Below are positions 28,626 to 37,535 of a stretch of 42,321 nt of DNA, piece after piece (position 1 is the first letter of the stretch; each line of letters begins with the position of its first letter). The notes under the pieces were generated by a model. The model made no database searches and was not told where the DNA came from. It saw nothing but the letters and a program-made list of their open reading frames with translations. Source of the DNA: Marivivens sp. (GTDB lineage: Bacteria > Pseudomonadota > Alphaproteobacteria > Rhodobacterales > Rhodobacteraceae); contig JALRIK010000009.1 in the NCBI GenBank assembly GCA_023255435.1, forward strand, positions 1 through 42,321. Direction: 5' to 3'. The position numbers and the translations under genes were made by a program.

Positions 28626-29630
28626 ATGGCAGCACCCGCAGACTTGGTCGCAGAGATCGAAACTTTGGGCGACAAGCTTGGTGCGGCGCGCGACAGCATC
28701 GCAAAGCGCTTTATCGGGCAAGAGCGGGTCGTCGAGCTGACGCTTATGGCGCTTGTCTCGGGAGGTCACGCGCTATTGGTCGGCCTGCCGGGTTTGGGCA
28801 AGACACGCCTTGTCGAGGCGCTGTCCACGGTCATGGGACTTGATGGCAACCGTATTCAGTTTACCCCAGACCTCATGCCGGCGGATATTCTGGGCTCCGA
28901 GGTTCTCGAGACCGCTGCCGACGGCAGGCGCGCGTTTCGCTTTATCGAAGGTCCGATTTTCTGTCAGCTGTTGATGGCCGACGAAATCAACCGTGCCAGT
29001 CCGCGGACGCAATCCGCGCTACTCCAAGCCATGCAAGAACACGAGGTGACGGTTGCGGGACAACACCGCAAGCTCGGCACCCCATTTCATGTTCTTGCAA
29101 CGCAGAACCCGCTTGAACAGGAAGGCACATATCCGCTCCCCGAAGCGCAGCTTGACCGCTTTCTCCTTCAAATCGACGTGCCCTACCCGACGCGCGAGGT
29201 TGAAAAGCAAATCCTTCTTGCGACGACTGGAACCGACGACCACGAGGTCAGCCCGATCTTTACGTCAGAGGAACTGATCAAGGCACAAACGCTCCTGCGG
29301 CGTATGCCCGTGGGCGAGAGCGTGGTCGAATGCATTCTCGATCTGGTCCGTGCATGTCGACCCAATGACGATGCTCCCTCTCTCATCCGCGAAAATATCA
29401 GTTGGGGTCCCGGTCCGAGGGCCTCTCAGGCTTTGATGCTCGCATCTCGCGCTCAGGCACTTCTCGATGGACGTCTTGCGCCTTCTGTCGAGGATGTGCG
29501 CCGTTTGGCAAAGCCAGTGCTTAGTCACCGTATGGCGCTTGGCTTTGCGGCGCGTGCGCGCGGCGAGGATCTTGGCCGCATCATCGAAGACGTCGCAACT
29601 CAGATCACCAAGGTCGAGGCCGCCGCGTGA
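28626..29630 (+). CDS. MoxR family AAA+ ATPase
   Basis: LLVGLPGLGKTRLVEAL, MADEINRASPRTQSALLQAMQEHEVTVAG, NPLEQEGTYPLPEAQLDRF. Confidence 0.95.
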   Translation: MAAPADLVAEIETLGDKLGAARDSIAKRFIGQERVVELTLMALVSGGHALLVGLPGLGKTRLVEALSTVMGLDGNRIQFTPDLMPADILGSEVLETAADGRRAFRFIEGPIFCQLLMADEINRASPRTQSALLQAMQEHEVTVAGQHRKLGTPFHVLATQNPLEQEGTYPLPEAQLDRFLLQIDVPYPTREVEKQILLATTGTDDHEVSPIFTSEELIKAQTLLRRMPVGESVVECILDLVRACRPNDDAPSLIRENISWGPGPRASQALMLASRAQALLDGRLAPSVEDVRRLAKPVLSHRMALGFAARARGEDLGRIIEDVATQITKVEAAA

Positions 29631-30487
29631 CACTACCGCTTCGCACTCGGGCGGAAGAGGTCGCAGCCAGATTTCCGCCTCTCTTGGTCAGAGCCGAGAC
29701 CCTCGCTTCTAGTGTGGTCATGGGCGAGCATGGCCGACGACGTGCAGGCATGGGCGAGAACTTCTGGCAGTATCGCCCCGCGACGGCACAAGACGATGCA
29801 CGTAATATCGATTGGCGTCGGTCTGCCCGCTCGGATGCGTCGTTCGTCCAGGACAAGGAATGGCAAATCGCGCAGACCGTTTCTCTCTGGGTTGATCAAA
29901 GCGCGTCACTTGACTTTGCGAGCGGCGCGCAACTCGAGACAAAATTACAGCGCGCCCGTTTGATCGGCCTTGCAAGCGCGATCCTGATGCTTCGCGCGGG
30001 CGAGCGTGTCGGCCTTGTTTCGCCCCATATTCCGGCAAAGCGAGGGAGCGAGCAGATCCTCCGTTTGACAAGCGCACTATCTGAAACGCAGGCCGACAAC
30101 GCGCCCAGCGCAGAGCATTTCGCGCCGCACGCCAGAGCGATTTTCATAAGCGATTTTTTCTCGAACCTTGAGGCTGTGGAAACAGCTTTGGCCAAGGCAG
30201 CTAGCCTTGGAGTGACCGGACTTTTGCTACAGGTTCTCGACCCTGCAGAAGAGACCTTTCCGTTCGGCGGCAGGACGATTTTTGAAAGCGTGGACAAGCG
30301 TCTCGAATTCGAAACGTTGCGGGCCAAAGACCTTCGTCCCGCCTATCTTGAACGTTTGAACGAGCGGAAAGATCGGCTCCAAAAGTTGGCCCAGCGCTCG
30401 GGCTGGCACTATCAAATCCACCATACGGATCAAAGCTCGACCCAAGCGCTTTTGTCCGTATATGCCGCGTTGGAGAGACAGCGCTGA
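29627..30487 (+). CDS. DUF58 domain protein
   Basis: GRRRAGMGENFWQYRPATAQDDARNIDWRRSARSD; MIDAS-like LWVDQSASLDF. Confidence 0.92.
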   Translation: MTLPLRTRAEEVAARFPPLLVRAETLASSVVMGEHGRRRAGMGENFWQYRPATAQDDARNIDWRRSARSDASFVQDKEWQIAQTVSLWVDQSASLDFASGAQLETKLQRARLIGLASAILMLRAGERVGLVSPHIPAKRGSEQILRLTSALSETQADNAPSAEHFAPHARAIFISDFFSNLEAVETALAKAASLGVTGLLLQVLDPAEETFPFGGRTIFESVDKRLEFETLRAKDLRPAYLERLNERKDRLQKLAQRSGWHYQIHHTDQSSTQALLSVYAALERQR

Positions 30488-33237
30488 TGTGGTCTCTCGG
30501 TCCGATTGGTTTCACCTCGCCGCTTTTGCTTTGGGCGCTCGCGCTCTTGCCGGTTATCGTTTACCTGCTCCGAGCGGTGCCGCCTGCCCCGATCCGACGC
30601 AAGTTCCCCGGGATTGTTCTTCTGCTCGGCCTCAAGGACAAAGAAAGCCAGACCGACACCACACCATGGTGGCTTTTGCTTCTGAGACTTTTGGCAGTCG
30701 CGGCGGTCATCATCGGATTTGCCGGCCCCCTTCTCAATCCGCGCGACCAGAGTGTTTCCACCTCGAAACGGCTGTTGATCGTGATGGACGCAAGCTGGGG
30801 CGCTGCGCAGGACTGGGACAATACCAAAGCCATGGCAGAGGCGATCTTGGACCAAGCTGCGCGCGATGAGGCTCTGACCGCGCTCGTTTCACTCACTTAT
30901 AGTTCGACAGAACCGACTTTTGTTTCCCCGCAGGTCAACTCTGCCCTGCTCGACAGCATTGGCCCCCAAGCATGGGAGCCGCAAGAAGGCGACTATCTCG
31001 CGCTGGTGGCATCCCTCCCACAGGAGCCGTTTGACACGATCTGGCTCTCTGATGGACTGGAGCGCTCTGGTCGCGAAGCATTGCTCGACGCATTGCGCTC
31101 AAAAGGTCGGGTCAGTGTTGCAACACCCGCTTCGCCGATTTTGGCGCTCAGGCCTGCCGAACTCCGCGACGGCACGATTTCGGTTACAGCTTTGCGTTCA
31201 GGGGATGTGAGCACCGAGGCGCGCATCCGCGCTCTGGGCCTCGATCCCGCAGGCATTGAACGTGTGTTGGAAGAGCAACCCCTCTCCTTTGAAGCTGGCA
31301 CATTCATGGCGACTGCCGCATTCAATTTGCCCCCGGAGCTTCGAAACAGGTTGACCCGATTTGATATCGCCAATTTTGCCTCAGCGGGCGCCGTTTCATT
31401 GACGGGGGACGCGTTACGTCGCCGTGAGGTTGCTCTCGTCGACACGGGCACAAGCCAAGAGGGTCTCGAGCTTTTGTCTCCCTTCCATTACCTGCGTGAA
31501 GCTCTCGCACCTTCGGCAGATATTCTGAGTGGTCCGCTGGATCAGCTCCTTCTTGCCAATCCCGATGTGATTGCTCTTGCAGATGTGGCAGCCCTTCCCC
31601 CTATCCAAACTGCGGAACTTACGACGTGGGTTGAAAACGGTGGCCTGCTTTTGCGCTTTGCGGGGCCCAACCTTGCGATAGCGGATCGCCTACGTGACGA
31701 AGCAAACGCGCTTTTGCCAGTGGAGCTTCGCACGGGCGGTCGAACGCTCGGCGGAGCGATGAGTTGGGGCGAGCCAAAGGCACTTGCGCCTTTCAAAGAA
31801 GACAGCCCGTTCTTTGGCCTGACCCTTCCGGAAGACGTGAGCGTGAGCACACAGGTTCTTGCACAGCCAAGCCCCAAACTCGCAGGCCGTGTGATTGCCG
31901 AGTTGTCGGACGGCACCCCTCTTGTGACGCGCAAGACATTGGGGCTTGGTCAGGTGGTTCTGTTTCACGTCACCGCCAATGCAGAATGGTCCAGCCTCCC
32001 TCTATCTGGTCTGTTCGTCCAGATGCTAGAACGCCTCGCTCTTGCTTCGGGCAACCGCGCACAACTTATCCAAGATCTCGAAACCTCGACATGGTCGCCG
32101 ACACAAATCATGGATGGCTTCGGCGCGATGACCGCAGTCGACACCCTTGAAAACGTCGACGGTGCGACGATTGCCAGCAGTCAGATCAGTGCGGATCTTC
32201 CCCCTGGGATTTATCAGGCGAACGAGCAAACCATCGCGCTGAACGCCGTATCCGAAAATCGCATTCTCGAAGCCGCGACATGGCCCTCGGATGTGATCAG
32301 AATAGGGCAGGAGGCATCCGAGACCAAAGACCTTAAAGGCGCTGTGTTGACCGCTGCTCTTGTGCTTGCTCTGATCGACATAATCGCCGCAATTGGATTG
32401 ACGGGGCGGTTGCGTGTCGCGCAATTTCTCGTCTTTTCCCTCGGAATTGGTGTCCTCTCGCATGGCGCACAGGCTCAGGACGACAGCTTTGCGCTCGAAG
32501 CGACCGAGAACGTTGTGCTCGCCCATGTGCTCACAGGTGATGACGCCCTTGACGCCCGCGCCAAAGCCGGTCTTCTCGGGCTTTCTCAGGCGCTGTTCCG
32601 CCGCACATCGGTCGAGCCTGCCGCGCCGATGGGCGTGAACCTTGAAACCGACGAAATAGCTCTTTTTCCGTTTCTTTATTGGCCGATCAGTCCGGATCAG
32701 CCCATTCCCTCGCAAGAGGCCTATGCCAAGCTCAATCTATATCTACAACGTGGCGGGCTGATCCTCTTCGACACCCGCGATGCAGATCGTGCGGGTTTCG
32801 GAGGCGGCACGCCCGAAGGACAAAAGCTCCGCCGCATTGCGATCGGTCTGGATATCCCTCCGCTTGAACCGATACCGCAGGATCATGTTCTGTCGCGCAC
32901 CTTTTACCTTCTCCAAGCCTATCCCGGACGCTTCGACAGTCTGGATATCTGGGTCGAGGCCGCACAAGCGAATGCCGAGCAAATCGAAGGTCTGCCTTTC
33001 CGTATTCTCAACGACGGTGTGACCCCCGTGGTGATCGGCGGCAATGATTGGGCTTCGGCTTGGGCGGTCGATGAAATCGGAAACAGGCTCTATCCCGTCG
33101 GGCGCGGTATGGCGGGCGAACAGCAGCGTGAATACGCGTATCGCTTTGGGATCAATCTTATCATGCATGTTCTGACGGGCAATTATAAGTCGGATCAGGT
33201 GCACGTCCCCGCGCTTCTTGATAGGTTGGGCCAATGA
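30487..33237 (+). CDS. BatA N-terminal / DUF4159 fusion membrane protein
   Basis: N-term FTSPLLLWALALLPVIVYLLRAVPP (BatA-like); C-term LNLYLQRGGLILFDTRDAD...RTFYLLQAYPGRFDSLDIWVE (DUF4159). Confidence 0.88.
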   Translation: MWSLGPIGFTSPLLLWALALLPVIVYLLRAVPPAPIRRKFPGIVLLLGLKDKESQTDTTPWWLLLLRLLAVAAVIIGFAGPLLNPRDQSVSTSKRLLIVMDASWGAAQDWDNTKAMAEAILDQAARDEALTALVSLTYSSTEPTFVSPQVNSALLDSIGPQAWEPQEGDYLALVASLPQEPFDTIWLSDGLERSGREALLDALRSKGRVSVATPASPILALRPAELRDGTISVTALRSGDVSTEARIRALGLDPAGIERVLEEQPLSFEAGTFMATAAFNLPPELRNRLTRFDIANFASAGAVSLTGDALRRREVALVDTGTSQEGLELLSPFHYLREALAPSADILSGPLDQLLLANPDVIALADVAALPPIQTAELTTWVENGGLLLRFAGPNLAIADRLRDEANALLPVELRTGGRTLGGAMSWGEPKALAPFKEDSPFFGLTLPEDVSVSTQVLAQPSPKLAGRVIAELSDGTPLVTRKTLGLGQVVLFHVTANAEWSSLPLSGLFVQMLERLALASGNRAQLIQDLETSTWSPTQIMDGFGAMTAVDTLENVDGATIASSQISADLPPGIYQANEQTIALNAVSENRILEAATWPSDVIRIGQEASETKDLKGAVLTAALVLALIDIIAAIGLTGRLRVAQFLVFSLGIGVLSHGAQAQDDSFALEATENVVLAHVLTGDDALDARAKAGLLGLSQALFRRTSVEPAAPMGVNLETDEIALFPFLYWPISPDQPIPSQEAYAKLNLYLQRGGLILFDTRDADRAGFGGGTPEGQKLRRIAIGLDIPPLEPIPQDHVLSRTFYLLQAYPGRFDSLDIWVEAAQANAEQIEGLPFRILNDGVTPVVIGGNDWASAWAVDEIGNRLYPVGRGMAGEQQREYAYRFGINLIMHVLTGNYKSDQVHVPALLDRLGQ

Positions 33238-35309
33238 GCAATTCGCTAATCTTTGACCCTCTGATCAGCTGGACTTTGCTCTGGACCCTTGCCGCGGTTG
33301 CGGCTCTTTTTGTGGTCTTTGCGGCCTACAAGCGCCTAAACGGTTGGTGGCTGCGCGGGCTCGCAGCTTTGGTGCTTGTTGCTGCTCTCGCCAATATCTC
33401 GATCCAGTCAGAAGACCGTGTTCGACTAAGCGATATCGTCATCGCTGTTGTAGATGATACATCAAGCCAGAGCCTCTCTGATAGGCCCGACCAAACCCAA
33501 ACAGCGCTTGATCATATTCGGACCGAGATCGCGGAGCGCCCGAACACCGAGCTTCGGGTCGTTCGGCTTGATGACGGCGAGAACGACAGCGGCACGGCTC
33601 TCTTGACCGCTCTGAGCGAAGCCTTGGGTCAAGAACCGAGTGGCCGCGTTGCGGGCGTCGTTCTGATCACCGACGGAATCGCCCATGACCTCGGGGTTGC
33701 GCCGCAATTGCCCGCGCCCTTGCACCTTTTACTGACGGGACAAGAAACCGACTGGGACCGTCGGCTGATCATCCGCAATGCGCCGAGCTTTGCGATCCTT
33801 GGCGAACAGGTATCGCTCACACTCCGGATCGAGGACCAGGGCAAAGCGCCGGATGCTTCAACAACCGTCCCGCTTTCCATTACGATCGACGGTGGGCAAC
33901 GGCTCGATTTTCAGGTGCCCATCGCGCAAGACATAGAGATTCCGCTGTCGCTGCCTCATGGCGGAATTAACGTGCTTCAGTTCGAGACGCCTTTGACCGA
34001 AGGCGAGCTTACGGATCGCAACAATTCTGCGGTGGTCCAGATCAACGGCGTGCGCGACAGGCTGCGGGTTCTTTTGGTTTCGGGCGAACCCTATGCAGGA
34101 GAACGCACATGGCGCAATCTTCTCAAGTCGGACTCGAGCGTCGACCTTGTCCATTTCACCATTTTGCGGCCGCCTGAAAAACAGGACGGTGTGCCTGTGA
34201 ACGAGATGTCGCTTATTGCTTTTCCGACACGTGAATTGTTCATGGAAAAGATCGACGAATTCGACCTCATCGTCTTTGACCGTTATCGCAGGCGTGGAAT
34301 CCTTCCCACGAGCTATATCGCAAATATCGCCGATTATGTGCTCAAAGGGGGCGCTGTTCTTGTGGCTGCGGGACCCGAATTCGGAAGTGCGGAAAGCATT
34401 TTCCGCTCGCCTCTCGGCGACATTCTCCCCGGCGCACCCAGTGCCCGCATATTCGAGCGGGGTTTTGTGCCCGAAATCACCGAACTGGGCGCCAAGCACC
34501 CCGTAACCGAAGGTTTGGCGGACATGGATTTCGCACCGACCGAAGATGGCGGAATGCCCACTTGGGGCCGTTGGTTGCGCCAGATCGAGGTCGCGGCGGC
34601 ACCGAACGCCGAGGTCATCATGTCGGGCGTCGAGCAAAGCCCGCTGCTGCTCCTTGATCGGGTGGGCGAGGGCCGCATTGCTCTGCTCGCCTCCGATCAG
34701 GCTTGGCTTTGGGATCGCGGCTTCGAGGGTGGCGGCCCGCAACAGGAGCTTCTTCGTCGGCTTGCACATTGGATGATGAAAGAGCCCGAACTCGAGGAAG
34801 AAGCGCTCTGGCTTGAAGCCATCGGCGAAACGATCACCGTAATCCGAAGGACCCTCGGAACCGAGGTCCCCAGCGTCACCGTTACCGGACCCGATGGAAC
34901 GACGACCGAACTCGTACTGGGCCAAGTGACACCGGGACGGTTCGAGGCGCGGTTCGAGGCGCCAATGATGGGGCTGTACACGTTTGAACAGGGGGACAAA
35001 GATGCGGTCATCGCTGTTGGGCCCGCCGCACCCAAAGAGTTTGAAAACACTATTGCGACCGGAGATTTCCTCGAACCTCTTGTCGATGCCGAACGTGGCG
35101 GTGTTTTCCGTATCAAAGACGCTCTTCCCGATGTTCGCGCGGTTCAATCCGGTCGTCCTGCGGCAGGGCGCGGCTGGATCGGCATCACACCGAGAGAGGC
35201 TTATCGTGCCACGACGGTTTCCATCGCTTCGCTCGTTCCCACATGGCTCTTACTGCTGATGGCAGCAGGCATGTTGCTCGGCGCATGGCTGCGGGAAGGT
35301 CGCCGCTAG
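33234..35309 (+). CDS. Large membrane protein of MoxR/DUF58 operon (VWA/glutamine amidotransferase-like)
   Basis: N- and C-terminal TM segments; FDLIVFDRYRRRGILPTSYIANIADYVLKGGAVLVAAGPEF; 4-nt overlap with upstream gene. Confidence 0.85.
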   Translation: MSNSLIFDPLISWTLLWTLAAVAALFVVFAAYKRLNGWWLRGLAALVLVAALANISIQSEDRVRLSDIVIAVVDDTSSQSLSDRPDQTQTALDHIRTEIAERPNTELRVVRLDDGENDSGTALLTALSEALGQEPSGRVAGVVLITDGIAHDLGVAPQLPAPLHLLLTGQETDWDRRLIIRNAPSFAILGEQVSLTLRIEDQGKAPDASTTVPLSITIDGGQRLDFQVPIAQDIEIPLSLPHGGINVLQFETPLTEGELTDRNNSAVVQINGVRDRLRVLLVSGEPYAGERTWRNLLKSDSSVDLVHFTILRPPEKQDGVPVNEMSLIAFPTRELFMEKIDEFDLIVFDRYRRRGILPTSYIANIADYVLKGGAVLVAAGPEFGSAESIFRSPLGDILPGAPSARIFERGFVPEITELGAKHPVTEGLADMDFAPTEDGGMPTWGRWLRQIEVAAAPNAEVIMSGVEQSPLLLLDRVGEGRIALLASDQAWLWDRGFEGGGPQQELLRRLAHWMMKEPELEEEALWLEAIGETITVIRRTLGTEVPSVTVTGPDGTTTELVLGQVTPGRFEARFEAPMMGLYTFEQGDKDAVIAVGPAAPKEFENTIATGDFLEPLVDAERGGVFRIKDALPDVRAVQSGRPAAGRGWIGITPREAYRATTVSIASLVPTWLLLLMAAGMLLGAWLREGRR

Positions 35310-36007
35310 CCTTCGAATTTGCGAAGCAGGATTTCGCGTGGCACCGAGTTGAACTCTCTTCGCCAAAGAACAAACGTCACAGCAGTCGTGGCGACAAGCA
35401 ACGCGCCTGCCCCGCCAATCCATGCCAAAGTGCCCAAGGCGAAATACATCGAGCGCAAGCCGCGCGTAAAATTAGTCGAGGCGCGGATATTCAGGTCCGC
35501 CGCCTGAAGCGCCTTGTGTTCTTCTCTGGCATCTGCAAGCGGGCCGACTGCCCCCATCACCACAGCCGCGTAACCAAAGAGCCGATGTGCCCAGACAAAG
35601 CGCAGAAAGGCAAAGACTAGAAAGAATGAGACAAGCAACAGCTTGAGTTGCCAGATGAATTCAGGGGTCGACCCTATATCAGTGAACTCTTCCGCCACAC
35701 CCCGCAAGGGATCGACGTTCCCCACAAGAGCGAGCACACCACCGATCGCAAGGATCGAGGTCGACGCAAAAAAGGAGGTCCCTTGGCGCAAATGTCCGAT
35801 CATTTGCGCGTCGAAAATGCGGTTATCGCGGCGCAGGAACTCGATCATCCAAAGCCTGCGATAGTCGGCCATGATGACCGAAACAGAAGGACGCTTAGAG
35901 CTGGGATGTTCGATCCGCCAACCAATGCCCGCCCAAGCCAGCAGAACCGCAATGCCTGCGATCCAGTCCAGCGGTTCCAACAACAAAAGGTGCTCGATCA
36001 GATTCAT
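35306..36007 (-). CDS. DUF599 family membrane protein
   Basis: Four TM; YRRLWMIEFLRRDNRIFDAQMIGHLRQGTSFFASTSILAIGG. Confidence 0.88.
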   Translation of the reverse strand: MNLIEHLLLLEPLDWIAGIAVLLAWAGIGWRIEHPSSKRPSVSVIMADYRRLWMIEFLRRDNRIFDAQMIGHLRQGTSFFASTSILAIGGVLALVGNVDPLRGVAEEFTDIGSTPEFIWQLKLLLVSFFLVFAFLRFVWAHRLFGYAAVVMGAVGPLADAREEHKALQAADLNIRASTNFTRGLRSMYFALGTLAWIGGAGALLVATTAVTFVLWRREFNSVPREILLRKFEG

Positions 36008-36051
36008 GGGCTCACTCTACGATGGCCTTCTAAAACTTGCCAGATCGGAAA

Positions 36052-36074
36052 ATTGGTTATAAGAAGTTACCAAT
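36052..36074. promoter_or_regulatory. Inverted repeat in glcDEF promoter region, putative operator
   Basis: ATTGGT-N11-ACCAAT 15 bp upstream of glcD ATG, overlapping a possible TATAAG -10. Confidence 0.45.
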
Positions 36075-36088
36075 CAGGAGGAATTATC

Positions 36089-37528
36089 ATGGAAATGCCA
36101 ATCCCCGACGAAGGAATCATCGCCCGCAAGGAGCGTATCGTCCAACGTTTACAATCGGTTATCCCACATGATGCCGTTATCCATGATCCGGCAGAGACTC
36201 GGGCCTATGAGTGCGATGCTTTGACCGCTTATCGTTGTCCTCCTTTGTGTGCCGTGCTTCCTTCGACCACCGAAGAGGTCGCAGCCGTCCTTCGCGTATG
36301 CTTTGAAGAGCGCGTGCCTGTGGTGCCGCGTGGATCGGGAACATCGCTTGCAGGGGGCGCGCTTCCGACGGCCGATGCGGTCATTCTGGGCGTTTCGCGT
36401 CTCAATCAGGTCATCGAAACAAACTATGACGATCGCTACATCAGGGTTCAGACGGGGCGCACGAACCTGTCCGTCACGGGCGCTGTCGAAGCGGATGGTT
36501 TCTTTTACGCCCCTGACCCTTCATCGCAGTTGGCCTGCGCCATTGCGGGCAACATCGGAATGAACTCGGGCGGTGCACATTGCCTTAAATACGGTGTGAC
36601 GACGAACAACCTCATGGGCGTAAGAATGGTGACGATGGAGGGCGAAATCCTCGACATCGGCGGCACCTATGTCGACGCGGGCGGTATGGATCTGCTTGGC
36701 GTGATCTGCGGCTCCGAGGGTCAGCTTGGGGTCGTGACCGAAGCCACCCTACGCATTCTTCCCAAGCCCGAGGGCGCTCTTCCCGTCTTGATCGGATACG
36801 ACAGCAACGAAGTTGCAGGGGAATGCGTCAGCGACATCATCAAGTCGGGCATTCTTCCTGTGGCCATCGAATTCATGGATCGCCCCTGTATCGAAGCGAC
36901 CGAGGCCTTTGCCAAGGCAGGCTATCCGATGTGCGAAGCGCTTCTTATCATCGAGGTCGAGGGCAGCCCTGCCGAAATCCGCGAGCAACTCGACAAGATC
37001 AAAGCGATCGCGCTCCGCCACAACCCTGTGGAATTCCGCGAGGCACGTGATGCCGATCAGGCTGCGCGGATCTGGCTGGGACGCAAATCAGCTTTTGGCG
37101 CGATGGGGCAGATCAACGACTATATGTGTCTTGATGGGACAATTCCGGTCTCCGAGCTTCCTTACGTGCTCCGCAGGATCGGCGAGATGAGCAAGGAATA
37201 CGGGCTTGGCGTCGGCAATGTGTTCCACGCAGGCGACGGGAACATGCATCCGCTCATTCTCTACAATGCAAACAAACCCGGCGATCTCGAGAAATGCGAA
37301 GCCTTCGGGGCCGATATCCTTCGGCTTTGCGTCGAAGTCGGGGGCTGCCTGACGGGCGAGCATGGGGTCGGCATAGAAAAGCGCGATCTCATGACCGCAC
37401 AGTTCGCAGAGGCTGATCTCGAAGCACAAATGGCTGTCAAGGATGTCTTTGATCCGCGCTGGCTGTTGAACCCTGCCAAAGTCTTTCCTTTGGCATCGTC
37501 AGAACAGCGCCGCATCGCGGCAGAATAG
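36089..37528 (+). CDS. glcD: Glycolate oxidase subunit GlcD
   Basis: VVPRGSGTSLAGGALP, ACAIAGNIGMNSGGAHCLKYGVTTNN, GNVFHAGDGNMHPLI, CLTGEHGVGIEKRDLM. Confidence 0.95.
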   Translation: MEMPIPDEGIIARKERIVQRLQSVIPHDAVIHDPAETRAYECDALTAYRCPPLCAVLPSTTEEVAAVLRVCFEERVPVVPRGSGTSLAGGALPTADAVILGVSRLNQVIETNYDDRYIRVQTGRTNLSVTGAVEADGFFYAPDPSSQLACAIAGNIGMNSGGAHCLKYGVTTNNLMGVRMVTMEGEILDIGGTYVDAGGMDLLGVICGSEGQLGVVTEATLRILPKPEGALPVLIGYDSNEVAGECVSDIIKSGILPVAIEFMDRPCIEATEAFAKAGYPMCEALLIIEVEGSPAEIREQLDKIKAIALRHNPVEFREARDADQAARIWLGRKSAFGAMGQINDYMCLDGTIPVSELPYVLRRIGEMSKEYGLGVGNVFHAGDGNMHPLILYNANKPGDLEKCEAFGADILRLCVEVGGCLTGEHGVGIEKRDLMTAQFAEADLEAQMAVKDVFDPRWLLNPAKVFPLASSEQRRIAAE

Positions 37529-37535
37529 GATCACC

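Noticed and set aside
33858-35147. 429-aa minus-strand ORF antisense to the MoxR-operon membrane protein
   Set aside because: Same shadow-ORF pattern, no recognisable domain, opposite a well-supported operon gene.
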